NCBI GenBank assembly: GCA_036156195.1
Contig: JAYZUZ010000012.1
Coordinates: forward strand, 186,001-250,000
Direction: 5' to 3'
DNA length: 64,000 bases
DNA from: Abyssibacter sp036156195
GTDB taxonomy: Bacteria > Pseudomonadota > Gammaproteobacteria > Nevskiales > OUC007
The translations under genes were made by a program, and so were the position numbers. The notes beneath the pieces are model-generated. The model was given only the letters and a program-made list of their open reading frames with translations, was not told the origin of the DNA and did no database searches. How positions within the stretch are numbered: the first letter of the stretch is position 1; every line of letters starts with the position of its first letter. Shown piece by piece: positions 33,014-40,893 of this stretch.

Positions 33014-34084
33014 GTGAGCGATCAGAAGGACTTTTCGGGAACCATGCCGGTGCAGGAGCGGCATCGCTTTGATGAGTCGGCGCTGGCAGCGTATCTAAGC
33101 ACTCAGATTGCGGATTTCGAAACACCGCTGACCGTCGAGCAGTTCAAGGGCGGACAATCCAATCCCACCTACCGGCTGGTGACCCCGAATCGCAACTACG
33201 TGCTGCGACGCAAGCCGCCGGGCAAGTTGCTGCCCTCGGCCCATGCCGTCGATCGCGAGTATCGGGTGATCACGGCACTTGCCGAAACCGATGTGCCGGT
33301 GGCCAAGACCTATTGTCTCTGCGAAGACACCACCATCATCGGCACGGCCTTTTATGTAATGGCTTGTGTCGAAGGCCGGGTCATGTGGGACCCCACGCTA
33401 CCAGGACACGACAGGTCGGACCGGGCAGCGATCTTCGATGCCATGAACGCCACCATCGCAGCGCTGCATTCGGTGGATGTCGAAGCAGTCGGGCTTTCTG
33501 ATTACGGCAAGCCCGGCAACTACTTTGAGCGGCAGATCGCCCGCTGGACCAAGCAATACCAAGCGTCGGAAACCGAAACTATCAAGGCCATGGACAAGCT
33601 GATCCAATGGCTGCCGGCCAATATCCCGCCCGGGGATGAGGTCTCTATCGTCCACGGCGATTACCGCCTGGACAACATCATGTACCACGCCACGGAGCCC
33701 AGAATCCTGGCGGTTCTCGACTGGGAATTATCCACACTGGGCCACCCGCTGGCTGATTTCGCCTACCACTGCATGACCTGGCATATCCCGCATGGCGTAT
33801 TCCGTGGTCTGGCAGGCATCGACCTCGCTGAGCTCGGGATACCGGACGAAAAAGACTATGTGGCCAAGTATTGCGAACGCACGGGCCGCGAACCGATCGA
33901 CCCCAGCCACTGGGATTTCTACATCGCCTACAACATGTTCCGCCTCGCCGGAATTCTCCAGGGAATCATGGGCCGCGTGAAAGCCGGTACCGCGTCCAGC
34001 AAAAAGGCCGAAGCCATGGGCCGGGGCGCACGCCCGCTGGCCGAGCTCGGCTGGATGCAGGTTGAAAAAATTCTTGCTCGCTAA
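33014..34084 (+). CDS. APH-family phosphotransferase, ACAD10/LvaA-like (probable hydroxyacyl-CoA kinase)
   Basis: A 356-aa kinase of the aminoglycoside phosphotransferase fold: FKGGQSNPTYRL (glycine-rich loop region), VLRRKPPG with the ATP-binding Lys, catalytic loop VHGDYRLDNIMYH, and metal-binding VLDWELSTLGHPLADFAY. It matches the N-terminal kinase domain of human ACAD10/11 and bacterial LvaA, which phosphorylate the hydroxyl of 4-hydroxyacyl-CoAs. GTG start, one base after the preceding stop. The acyl-CoA dehydrogenase-like gene directly downstream completes the pair. Confidence 0.85.
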   Translation: MSDQKDFSGTMPVQERHRFDESALAAYLSTQIADFETPLTVEQFKGGQSNPTYRLVTPNRNYVLRRKPPGKLLPSAHAVDREYRVITALAETDVPVAKTYCLCEDTTIIGTAFYVMACVEGRVMWDPTLPGHDRSDRAAIFDAMNATIAALHSVDVEAVGLSDYGKPGNYFERQIARWTKQYQASETETIKAMDKLIQWLPANIPPGDEVSIVHGDYRLDNIMYHATEPRILAVLDWELSTLGHPLADFAYHCMTWHIPHGVFRGLAGIDLAELGIPDEKDYVAKYCERTGREPIDPSHWDFYIAYNMFRLAGILQGIMGRVKAGTASSKKAEAMGRGARPLAELGWMQVEKILAR

Positions 34085-34095
34085 GGAGCCACCGC

Positions 34096-35313
34096 ATGTT
34101 CGAACATTCTGACAAGACCAAGGACCTGATCGCCCGCGTGAAGGCGTTCATGGACGAACACATCTACCCCAACGAGCACCGGTATCACGAAGAAGTGAAC
34201 GCTGGTGACGACCGGTGGCAGCCCACCCAGGTTGTTGAAGAAATGAAGGCCAAGGCCAAGGCAGCCGGCCTGTGGAACTTGTTCCTGCCGGAGTCTGCCC
34301 ATGGGGCGGGCCTGACCAATCTGGAATACGCCCCACTCTGCGAGGAAATGGGCAAAGTTTTCTGGGCCCCCGAAGTCTTCAACTGTTCGGCGCCGGATAC
34401 CGGCAACATGGAGGTGTTCGCCCGTTACGCCTCACCCGCATTGCAGGAGCGCTGGCTTAAACCGCTGCTGGCCGGGGAGATCCGCTCCTGTTTCGCCATG
34501 ACAGAACCGGACGTCGCCTCCTCGGACGCGACCAACATCCAGTCGTCCATTGTTCGCGACGGAGACGAATACGTCATCAACGGACGTAAATGGTGGACCA
34601 CCGGCGCTCCGGATCCACGGTGCAAGGTCATGATCTTCATGGGCAAGACCGATCCGGACAACGAAAACCGTCACAAGCAGCAGTCCATGATTGTCATTCC
34701 CATGGACACGCCGGGCATTACGATGAAGCGGCATCTCCCGGTCTTCGGCTACGACGACGCGCCTCACGGACACGCTGAGTTCGAATTCAACAACGTTCGG
34801 GTGCCAGCGGACCATATGCTCCTGGGTGAGGGACGCGGGTTTGAAATCGCGCAAGGTCGTTTGGGCCCGGGGCGGATTCATCATTGCATGCGCGCCATTG
34901 GCGCGGCCGAACGCGCGCTGGAAAAAATGTGCCAGCGCACAAGTCAGCGTATCGCCTTCGGCAAACCCATTGCTGCCCAGGGCGTCACACGCCAGCGAAT
35001 TGCGGATGCCCGCATCATGATCGACCAGGCCCGGTTTCTCACCCTGAACGCGGCCTACATGATGGACACGGTCGGCAATAAGGTCGCAGCCAAGCAAATT
35101 GCCATGATCAAGGTGGCCGCCCCAGCGATGGCCTGTCAGGTCCTGGATTGGGCCATTCAGGCCCACGGCGCCGGCGGCGTCAGCGAGGACTACGGCCTGG
35201 CCTATGCGTACGCTCAGCTGCGCACGCTCAAGTTGGCTGACGGACCCGACGAGGTTCACCGCAATGCCATTGCCAAGATGGAACTCGCCAAACACGTGAA
35301 CCTTTCGCGCTAA
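34096..35313 (+). CDS. Acyl-CoA dehydrogenase family protein, ACAD10/11 or LvaC-like
   Basis: A 405-aa FAD flavoprotein: N-terminal helical domain, then CFAMTEPDVASSDATNIQ and VINGRKWWTTGA (the FAD/substrate strand), and the C-terminal helical bundle with RIAFGKPIAAQGV and GAGGVSEDYGLAYAYAQLRTLKLADGP. It resembles the dehydrogenase half of ACAD10/11. Together with the kinase it would convert 4-hydroxyacyl-CoA, through a phosphorylated intermediate, into a beta-oxidation substrate; the gene pairing supports this but it is not proven. Confidence 0.88.
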   Translation: MFEHSDKTKDLIARVKAFMDEHIYPNEHRYHEEVNAGDDRWQPTQVVEEMKAKAKAAGLWNLFLPESAHGAGLTNLEYAPLCEEMGKVFWAPEVFNCSAPDTGNMEVFARYASPALQERWLKPLLAGEIRSCFAMTEPDVASSDATNIQSSIVRDGDEYVINGRKWWTTGAPDPRCKVMIFMGKTDPDNENRHKQQSMIVIPMDTPGITMKRHLPVFGYDDAPHGHAEFEFNNVRVPADHMLLGEGRGFEIAQGRLGPGRIHHCMRAIGAAERALEKMCQRTSQRIAFGKPIAAQGVTRQRIADARIMIDQARFLTLNAAYMMDTVGNKVAAKQIAMIKVAAPAMACQVLDWAIQAHGAGGVSEDYGLAYAYAQLRTLKLADGPDEVHRNAIAKMELAKHVNLSR

Positions 35314-35324
35314 AGGATTGAAAA

Positions 35325-36329
35325 ATGACAGAAGTCAATAGGCAATACCGGCTGAAATCCAGACCGGTAGGCATGGTCGGCGCCGAGCATTTCGAATTCA
35401 CCGAATCCCCTGCGCCGGCACCAGGCGAAGGCGAGCTACTGGTTCGCAACCTGTACATCTCGCTCGACCCGGCCATGCGCGGCTGGCTCAACGAGGGCAA
35501 ATCCTACGTGCCCCCCGTTGGAATCGGCGAAGTGATGCGCGCCATGTCGGTCGCCAGAGTGGTCGCGTCGTCGCACCCCAAATTCGCCGAAGGGGATGTT
35601 GTCTCCGGAATATTCGGCGTTCAGGACTACGCCGTCAGCGATGGCAAGGGCGTGGTCAAGGTTGACCCGAGCCTCGCGCCGCTTCCCCGCTACCTCGGCA
35701 CCCTGGGCATGCCGGGAATGACGGCTTATTTCGGCCTGCTGGATATCGGCAAGCCAGCAGCCGGTGAGACCGTCGTGGTCTCCGGTGCGACCGGAGCGGT
35801 CGGCCAAGTCGTGGGCCAGGTCGCCAAGATCAAGGGTTGTCGTGTAGTCGGAATCGCAGGCGGCCCCGAGAAATGCCGATACGCGGTCGAAGAACTCGGC
35901 TACGACGCCTGTGTCGATTACAAATCCGAGAATGTGAAGAAGGCCCTGCGTGGCCACTGCCCCGACGGTGTCAACGTGTACTTTGACAATGTTGGCGGCG
36001 AGATTCTCGACGCGGTGTTGACCCAGCTGGCCATGCATGCCCGTATCGTTATCTGCGGCGCAATCTCGCAGTACAACAGCACCGAGGTGCAAGGGCCCAA
36101 GAACTACATGTCATTGCTGGTTAACCGGGCGACCATGACCGGCATGGTGGTTTTCGATTACGCCAAACGCTACGGCGATGCAGTCAATGATCTCGCGACC
36201 TGGCTGGCCAAGGGGGAAATGAGTAGTCAGGAACATGTCATTGACGGGCTGGAACAATTCCCCGATGCCCTGCTCAAGCTGTTCACCGGCGAAAACTTCG
36301 GCAAGCTCGTGCTCAAGGTGGCCGACTAG
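35325..36329 (+). CDS. NADP-dependent oxidoreductase, PTGR/leukotriene B4 12-hydroxydehydrogenase type
   Basis: A 334-aa medium-chain reductase that typically reduces the double bond of alpha,beta-unsaturated ketones or aldehydes. Motifs: SLDPAMRGWL near residue 50, MPGMTAYFGLLDIGKP, the NADP-binding VSGATGAVGQVVGQVAK, and YFDNVGGEILDAVL. Last gene of the acyl-CoA operon, 11 bases after the dehydrogenase. It likely clears unsaturated by-products of hydroxy- or keto-fatty acids. No clear terminator follows. Confidence 0.88.
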   Translation: MTEVNRQYRLKSRPVGMVGAEHFEFTESPAPAPGEGELLVRNLYISLDPAMRGWLNEGKSYVPPVGIGEVMRAMSVARVVASSHPKFAEGDVVSGIFGVQDYAVSDGKGVVKVDPSLAPLPRYLGTLGMPGMTAYFGLLDIGKPAAGETVVVSGATGAVGQVVGQVAKIKGCRVVGIAGGPEKCRYAVEELGYDACVDYKSENVKKALRGHCPDGVNVYFDNVGGEILDAVLTQLAMHARIVICGAISQYNSTEVQGPKNYMSLLVNRATMTGMVVFDYAKRYGDAVNDLATWLAKGEMSSQEHVIDGLEQFPDALLKLFTGENFGKLVLKVAD

Positions 36330-36544
36330 ACTGCGCCCGCTCCGGGGCGCGCCAGCACCCGGCTGGCCGCCCCGTTGGCTGAACCACCGCGCCGTTCGTT
36401 CGCGTCGGCTCGAACATCTCTGACTGATTAGATGGTAATTTATCGGTCTTACGTACCCGCCTGTACATGAGCCGATCGCATCGTTACGCGTGCACGGCAC
36501 ATGTAGTGGACATTGATTGCGTACACCGCCCGGAACCCGCCACC

Positions 36545-37498
36545 ATGCACACTGCCCCCACCCCGCGCTCTAGTCACATCACCAACGACGCAACTGCTCC
36601 CGTGAACGAGCCACCAGAAGCCTTTGCGCGCGTCGGCGCTCTTGAACTCGCGTATCAGCGCTTCGGCGAGCCGCAAGCACCCGCCGTGCTGCTCATCATG
36701 GGGCTGGGTTCTCAGTACGTGCTGTGGCCCGACGAACTGTGTCGTACGTTGGTGGAAGCGGGGTATCAGGTCATTCGTTTTGATAACCGGGACGTGGGTC
36801 GTTCAACGCGACTCGATGGCGTCAAGGCACCCAGTATACCGACGACTGTTCTGCGCAAGCGTCTTGGACTGCCGGTGGATGTGCCCTATCAAATCGGCGA
36901 TATGGCCGAGGATGCCATTGGCCTTATGGACAGCCTGGGTCTTGCGCAGGCGCATGTTGTAGGGGCATCCATGGGCGGCATGATCGCCCAGGTCATGGCA
37001 GCCAACTACCCAACCCGTGTCGAAAGTGCAGCGCTCATCATGACCACAACGGGTCATCGCAAGCTCAAGCAACCCAGCCTGGCCTTGCAGCGACGACTCA
37101 TGCGTAAACGCCCCAAAGCACTTGAGGACGTCATTGCGCAAGGCGTGGAAACCTATCGGCTGATCGGTAGCCCCGGCTTTGAACAAACCGATGCCGAAAT
37201 CCGGTCCAAGATCGCAAGACAGGCCAGCCGCGGAATCAATCCTGCCGGCACAATCCGGCAGTTGTCCGCGATCATCGGGTCACCCCATCGCGGTCGGCTG
37301 GTGAGACAAATCAAACAACCCACCCTGGTGTTGCATGGTCGTGCTGACCCCCTGGTTCCAGTCGAGGCGGCCTTCGATCTGAAAGACAAGATTCCACATG
37401 CCCGGCTAGATGTTATTGATGGCTGGGGGCACGACTTCCCCAATGTTCTCATTCCTCGCATCGCCGATTCGCTTATTCAGCATCTGCCCACACGCTAA
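36545..37498 (+). CDS. Alpha/beta hydrolase
   Basis: A 317-aa hydrolase with the nucleophile elbow GASMGG, an acid in GRADPLVP and a histidine in GWGHDFPN, in the expected order. The oxyanion region is LLIMGLGSQYVLWP, typical of esterase-like members with a long cap. I chose ATG 36545; the frame is open to 36467 but those 26 residues show no family pattern and neither start has a strong ribosome site. Substrate unknown. It stands alone, 215 bases after the acyl-CoA operon. Confidence 0.85.
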   Translation: MHTAPTPRSSHITNDATAPVNEPPEAFARVGALELAYQRFGEPQAPAVLLIMGLGSQYVLWPDELCRTLVEAGYQVIRFDNRDVGRSTRLDGVKAPSIPTTVLRKRLGLPVDVPYQIGDMAEDAIGLMDSLGLAQAHVVGASMGGMIAQVMAANYPTRVESAALIMTTTGHRKLKQPSLALQRRLMRKRPKALEDVIAQGVETYRLIGSPGFEQTDAEIRSKIARQASRGINPAGTIRQLSAIIGSPHRGRLVRQIKQPTLVLHGRADPLVPVEAAFDLKDKIPHARLDVIDGWGHDFPNVLIPRIADSLIQHLPTR

Positions 37499-37640
37499 GT
37501 GTGCTCGGCGCGCCGCATCCGATCGTCGCATTCACCCTAAGCCTGCCCCAGGTGAGCAGAGCACCGGCGGCGCACTAGACTGCAGCCATCCCACCCATCA
37601 TAAGAACACAGCACCGACGATACGGTGACGAGGAGACCCC

Positions 37641-38540
37641 ATGGATTTGTTTGATGCCTATGTGCGTCACGAGTACGCCTTTGCCGCCACCCAGTTGATT
37701 CTGGCCATGTTAGGCATGGGCGCCACGCTTACGCTTAGCGATTTCCGGGATGTGGCCCGCACGCCTCGCAGCGTGGGCATCGGATTGGTCCTGCAGCTGA
37801 TTGGCGTGCCCCTGATCGCGGCTGCCTTCATTGCCTGGGGCAGCCTGGGTGTCGGCGTCGCGATCGGGCTAGCCCTCTGTGCAGCGATACCCGGCGGCAC
37901 AGTTTCCAATATTTTCACCTACTTCGCACGCGGCCACATTGCCCTGTCCATCTCACTGACGGCGGTCGCCACATTGGCCTGCCTGGTGACGACGCCCATT
38001 GTCCTTGGGCTGCTCATCGCGCACCACATGCCCGCCGACTTCAGGATGCCTGCCGGACGAATCGCCACAGAAATCGGCCTTTGTCTGCTCTTGCCGTTGG
38101 CTCTTGGCATGCTGATTCTACGGGTGTTCCCCGAACAGGCAGCACGGTTTTCCAAGCTGTGCATCCGTGGCTCACTACTGACGATCGTCCTGATCGTCAT
38201 TGGCGCGGCCGGTGCAGGGCGACTGGATATGGACGCCTTCGGGCTGGCCAATCTCGGCATCGTGGCCGGCTTTATCACAGTCATTACGCTGCTAGGCTGG
38301 CTGACCCCGCGCCTGCTCGCCGTGCCAACGGCGGATCGTGCGGCCATCGCCATCGAGCTGAGCGTGCGCAATACAAACCTCGGCCTACTGATCAAGGCCA
38401 GCCTATTCCCCGCTGTGGTGGGCGTGAACGATCCGGTGGGTGATCAGGTGCTGTTCACGGTGCTGCTGTACGGCGCGTTGATGCTGCTCATCGGTGGTTT
38501 TCAGGTTGGTGCGTTCCGACGCCGCCTCCCCGCGCAGTAG
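37641..38540 (+). CDS. Bile acid:sodium symporter (BASS) family transporter
   Basis: A 299-aa inner membrane protein with about nine or ten helices. LAMLGMGATLTLSDF near the start, CAAIPGGTVSNIFTYFARGH and ELSVRNTNLGLLIKAS are the paired re-entrant motifs of the BASS family. Substrates in the family range from bile acids to pyruvate and other organic anions. GAGGAGAC lies before the ATG. Not part of an obvious operon. Confidence 0.82.
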   Translation: MDLFDAYVRHEYAFAATQLILAMLGMGATLTLSDFRDVARTPRSVGIGLVLQLIGVPLIAAAFIAWGSLGVGVAIGLALCAAIPGGTVSNIFTYFARGHIALSISLTAVATLACLVTTPIVLGLLIAHHMPADFRMPAGRIATEIGLCLLLPLALGMLILRVFPEQAARFSKLCIRGSLLTIVLIVIGAAGAGRLDMDAFGLANLGIVAGFITVITLLGWLTPRLLAVPTADRAAIAIELSVRNTNLGLLIKASLFPAVVGVNDPVGDQVLFTVLLYGALMLLIGGFQVGAFRRRLPAQ

Positions 38541-38658
38541 GCTCCATCGCGCGGCCGCAGCAAGCGTTCGTCGCCGACGGCGGAGCAGTGAGACCGCCGT
38601 CGGACCACTAAACCGTCACGCGGAACACGGCCTGTAAGCAGAGCCATCGGCCCTCGGG

Positions 38659-38678
38659 CTGTTGCTACCTGGCGACAG
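38659..38678. promoter_or_regulatory. Upstream activator site 1 of the sigma-54 promoter
   Basis: CTGTT-N10-GACAG, centred about 142 bases before the predicted transcript start. It matches site 2 at 15 of 20 positions. Confidence 0.5.
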
Positions 38679-38725
38679 CAGAAATGCGCGACGTCGCTTG
38701 CGAATCCAACCTGACCCTCACCAAG

Positions 38726-38745
38726 CTGTCGGCATCCGGCGACAG
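38726..38745. promoter_or_regulatory. Upstream activator site 2 of the sigma-54 promoter
   Basis: CTGTC-N10-GACAG (perfect outer repeat, also CTGTCG/CGACAG), centred about 75 bases before the predicted start and 67 bases from site 1. Paired dyads at these distances are typical of enhancer-binding proteins. Confidence 0.55.
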
Positions 38746-38784
38746 AACCCCCTTGTAACTTACTGTTTTTTCGCCTTTTTTTTC

Positions 38785-38800
38785 TGGCACGCCCGTTGCT
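38785..38800 (+). promoter_or_regulatory. Sigma-54 (RpoN) promoter
   Basis: TGGCACG-CCCG-TTGCT matches the -24/-12 consensus (TGGCACG-N4-TTGCW) at every fixed base, with the GG and GC exactly 12 bases apart. It predicts transcription from about 38811, where no protein gene begins for 200 bases. Confidence 0.8.
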
Positions 38801-38810
38801 TCCATAACGC

Positions 38811-38979
38811 TGAACAGGTTTTCAGGCGGCGTCGTAGTCATGGAGCTGCGATGCCCCACCCGGGCAGGAAGCCCGGAGGGTGCAGCGACCCCGGTCGCGT
38901 CACCACACGGTTTTGGCAGGGGGCGTTGCCTGATGCCAGACCGGAATCAGCAGTAGGCCACGGATGGCCTTTTTATTTT
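38811..38979 (+). ncRNA. Candidate sigma-54-dependent small RNA
   Basis: About 169 bases from the predicted start to the end of an intrinsic terminator, without a plausible reading frame. Predicted structure: hairpin CCGGGC-AGGAA-GCCCGG (38860-38876), hairpin GCGACC-CC-GGTCGC (38885-38898), a longer stem pairing CGGT..TGGCA (38908-38918) with TGCCA.ACCG (38934-38943), and the terminator. Five GGA triplets occur (38842, 38867, 38875, 38943, 38962), two of them in apical loops, as in RNAs that sequester CsrA/RsmA. It does not resemble the CA-rich CrcZ type or any riboswitch I can name. A leader of the EF-hand gene is the alternative. Confidence 0.55.
38955..38979 (+). terminator. Intrinsic terminator of the candidate small RNA
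   Basis: AGGCCA-CGGA-TGGCCT, a perfect six-pair stem with a four-base loop, followed by TTTTATTTT. It ends 39 bases before the next start codon. Confidence 0.85.
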
Positions 38980-39018
38980 ATGCCGGCCTAGTGTTGGCGA
39001 AGAGCGAGGATCAGTCAC

Positions 39019-39372
39019 ATGGCTTTGTCATCCAGTGTCCAGCGGTATCTGCCCCAGGCGCTGCTGGGAACAGCATTAATGCTGCCGATGTTTGCTTTCG
39101 CCGGCGCCCTGTCAGCGAGTCTGCTGGCCAACAACGGGTCCGGTGACCGTCTCCAATCCGCGTTACACGTGAGCAATTTGCAACACAATCCACGGCGGGC
39201 ATTCGAAACACTCGACGCCAATCGAGACGGCTATCTAACCGGCGACGAAACCGCGGCAAGTCGCACGGTTCATCTGCATTTTGGTGTACTCGACCAGGAT
39301 CGCGACCAACGCGTCAGCATTGTCGAGTTCCACCGACTGCCCGGTATGCTGGAAGACGTCTACGCCGAGTAG
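39019..39372 (+). CDS. Small exported EF-hand protein
   Basis: A 117-aa protein with an N-terminal hydrophobic segment (about residues 12-35, ALLGTALMLPMFAFAGALSA) serving as signal or anchor, then two EF-hand loops: LDANRDGYLTGDE and LDQDRDQRVSIVEF. It is probably a periplasmic calcium-binding protein of the EF-hand/calmodulin-like group. GAGGA sits eight bases before the ATG. It follows the small RNA terminator by 39 bases, so leak-through could link its expression to the sigma-54 promoter. Confidence 0.75.
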   Translation: MALSSSVQRYLPQALLGTALMLPMFAFAGALSASLLANNGSGDRLQSALHVSNLQHNPRRAFETLDANRDGYLTGDETAASRTVHLHFGVLDQDRDQRVSIVEFHRLPGMLEDVYAE

Positions 39373-39409
39373 CGACCCTCTCCCTCCCCGAGCCCCCCAA
39401 GGGACTTGA

Positions 39410-39435
39410 CCGTCGCAACCTGCGGCGGTTTTTTT
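39410..39435 (+). terminator. Intrinsic terminator after the EF-hand gene
   Basis: CCGTCGCA / TGCGGCGG (one T-G pair) with an ACC loop, followed by seven T. The next 165 bases to the fadA terminator hold nothing I recognise. Confidence 0.85.
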
Positions 39436-39600
39436 ATGGACGGCGACTGTAAAGCTGCCAAGCGTGATGAGCGCACGCCTACCCATGGCCGTCGAAGAAG
39501 CCTGTCAACGGTGACCTGCATCAGCCGAACGCGTCCACCCCAGAGGGCTCGACAAAGGATGATGGGCAGGCCCTGCAGAAACGTTGTGAACCACCCAAAA

Positions 39601-39625
39601 GAAAGCCCGCACAAGGCGGGCTTTC
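39601..39625 (-). terminator. Intrinsic terminator of the fadBA operon
   Basis: A perfect ten-base stem GAAAGCCCGC / GCGGGCTTTC with a five-base ACAAG loop, 27 bases beyond the fadA stop. The T-rich arm serves the leftward transcript. Confidence 0.75.
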
Positions 39626-39651
39626 CCTACTGCGAAATACCAACTGAAACG

Positions 39652-40812
39652 TCAGTGCACACGCTCCAGAACGGTTGCTACTCCCTGACCCAGCCCGATA
39701 CACATCGTGGCCACGCCAAGTTCAGCGTCCTTCTCGCGCATGATGTGCGCCAGGTTGCCGGTGATCCGGGCGCCCGAGCATCCCAGCGGGTGTCCGAGTG
39801 CGATCGCTCCGCCGCGCACATTGATGACATCCTGCTTGTCTAGGAGTTTTAGTTCGTTGAGCACAGCCAGTGACTGGGCAGCAAAGGCTTCGTTCAACTC
39901 GAAGTAGTCAATGTCCGATAACTCGACACCGGCCTTCTTGAGCGCCTGCTGCGTCGCCGGAACAGGCCCGCGGCCCATGATCGAGGGATCACAGCCAGCC
40001 CAGCCCATTCCCCGAATCTTGACCATCGGCTGCAAGCCCAACGCCTTGGCCTTGTCGGCCGACATCACCAGCACACAGGACGCGCCATCGGACAGAGCAG
40101 AGCTGTTGCCAGCGGTGACGGTGCCGCGTGGGTCAAAGGCCGGACGCAGCCCACCCAGCCCCTCCAGACTGGCATCGGCTCGGGCGACTTCGTCGTTGGT
40201 GGTCATGAACAACTTGCCGGCAGGGTCGTGTGCACGGATCGGCACAACCTGATCAGCATTCACACCGGAAGCCTGCGCTGCGATAGCACGCTGGTGCGAA
40301 GTGAGTGCAAACCGGTCCTGATCTTCGCGCGAGATCCCGTTGAGCTTACCCAGCAGTTCAGCGGTCAGCCCCATCATCCCTGCAGCCTTGGCGGTCTGCA
40401 GCGAAATGGCCGGACTGAAGTCGACGCCGTGGTTCATCGGCACATGCCCCATGTGCTCAACGCCACCACAGAGGTACACGTCGCCCTGGCCAGCCAACAC
40501 ATTGCTGGTGGCGATGTGAATGGCCGACATGGACGAACCGCAGAGGCGGTTGACCGTCTGGCCTGGCACCGTGTGCGGCAGACCCGCGAGCAAGGAGGCG
40601 TTACGGGCGATGTTGAAGCCCTGTTCCAAGGTCTGCTGCACGCAGCCCCACACGACATCATCGATCTCGGAAGGCTTCAGTGCCTCATTTCGCTTCAGGA
40701 TGGCCTTGATCAGCTCGGCCGAAAGTTCTTCTGCCCGCACGTTGCGGAACTGGCCATTCTTGGACCGGCCCATGGCGGTCCGTACGGCATCAACAATGAC
40801 GACTTCGGTCAT
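39652..40812 (-). CDS. fadA: 3-ketoacyl-CoA thiolase FadA
   Basis: A 386-aa thiolase, the beta subunit of the aerobic fatty-acid oxidation complex, which cleaves 3-ketoacyl-CoA to acetyl-CoA and a shortened acyl-CoA. Motifs: the nucleophile VNRLCGSSMSAIH (Cys near residue 91), NEAFAAQSLAVL, GGAIALGHPLGCSGAR and CIGLGQG. GGAG stands seven bases before the ATG. It lies 81 bases downstream of fadB, the normal fadBA order, and ends before a clear terminator. Confidence 0.95.
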   Translation of the reverse strand: MTEVVIVDAVRTAMGRSKNGQFRNVRAEELSAELIKAILKRNEALKPSEIDDVVWGCVQQTLEQGFNIARNASLLAGLPHTVPGQTVNRLCGSSMSAIHIATSNVLAGQGDVYLCGGVEHMGHVPMNHGVDFSPAISLQTAKAAGMMGLTAELLGKLNGISREDQDRFALTSHQRAIAAQASGVNADQVVPIRAHDPAGKLFMTTNDEVARADASLEGLGGLRPAFDPRGTVTAGNSSALSDGASCVLVMSADKAKALGLQPMVKIRGMGWAGCDPSIMGRGPVPATQQALKKAGVELSDIDYFELNEAFAAQSLAVLNELKLLDKQDVINVRGGAIALGHPLGCSGARITGNLAHIMREKDAELGVATMCIGLGQGVATVLERVH

Positions 40813-40893
40813 GATGTTTCTCCAAATCTGTGTACTTGATTCGTTGATCGGGGAGCCAGGTCAACGCGCCATGCGCTGGCCCGGCCTGACCGA

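Larger units (their letters stand above)
38541..38810. other. Upstream regulatory region of the sigma-54 RNA locus
   Basis: No gene is seen in these 270 bases. They hold the paired upstream sites, a strikingly T-rich stretch at 38766-38783 and the sigma-54 promoter described below. The T-rich run between the sites and the promoter could bend DNA or bind IHF. Confidence 0.55.

Noticed and set aside
38811..38979. A c-di-GMP, cobalamin, glycine or other known riboswitch in front of the EF-hand gene
   Set aside because: I compared the hairpins with the conserved cores I know and found no match; a terminator and a sigma-54 promoter fit a separate RNA better.
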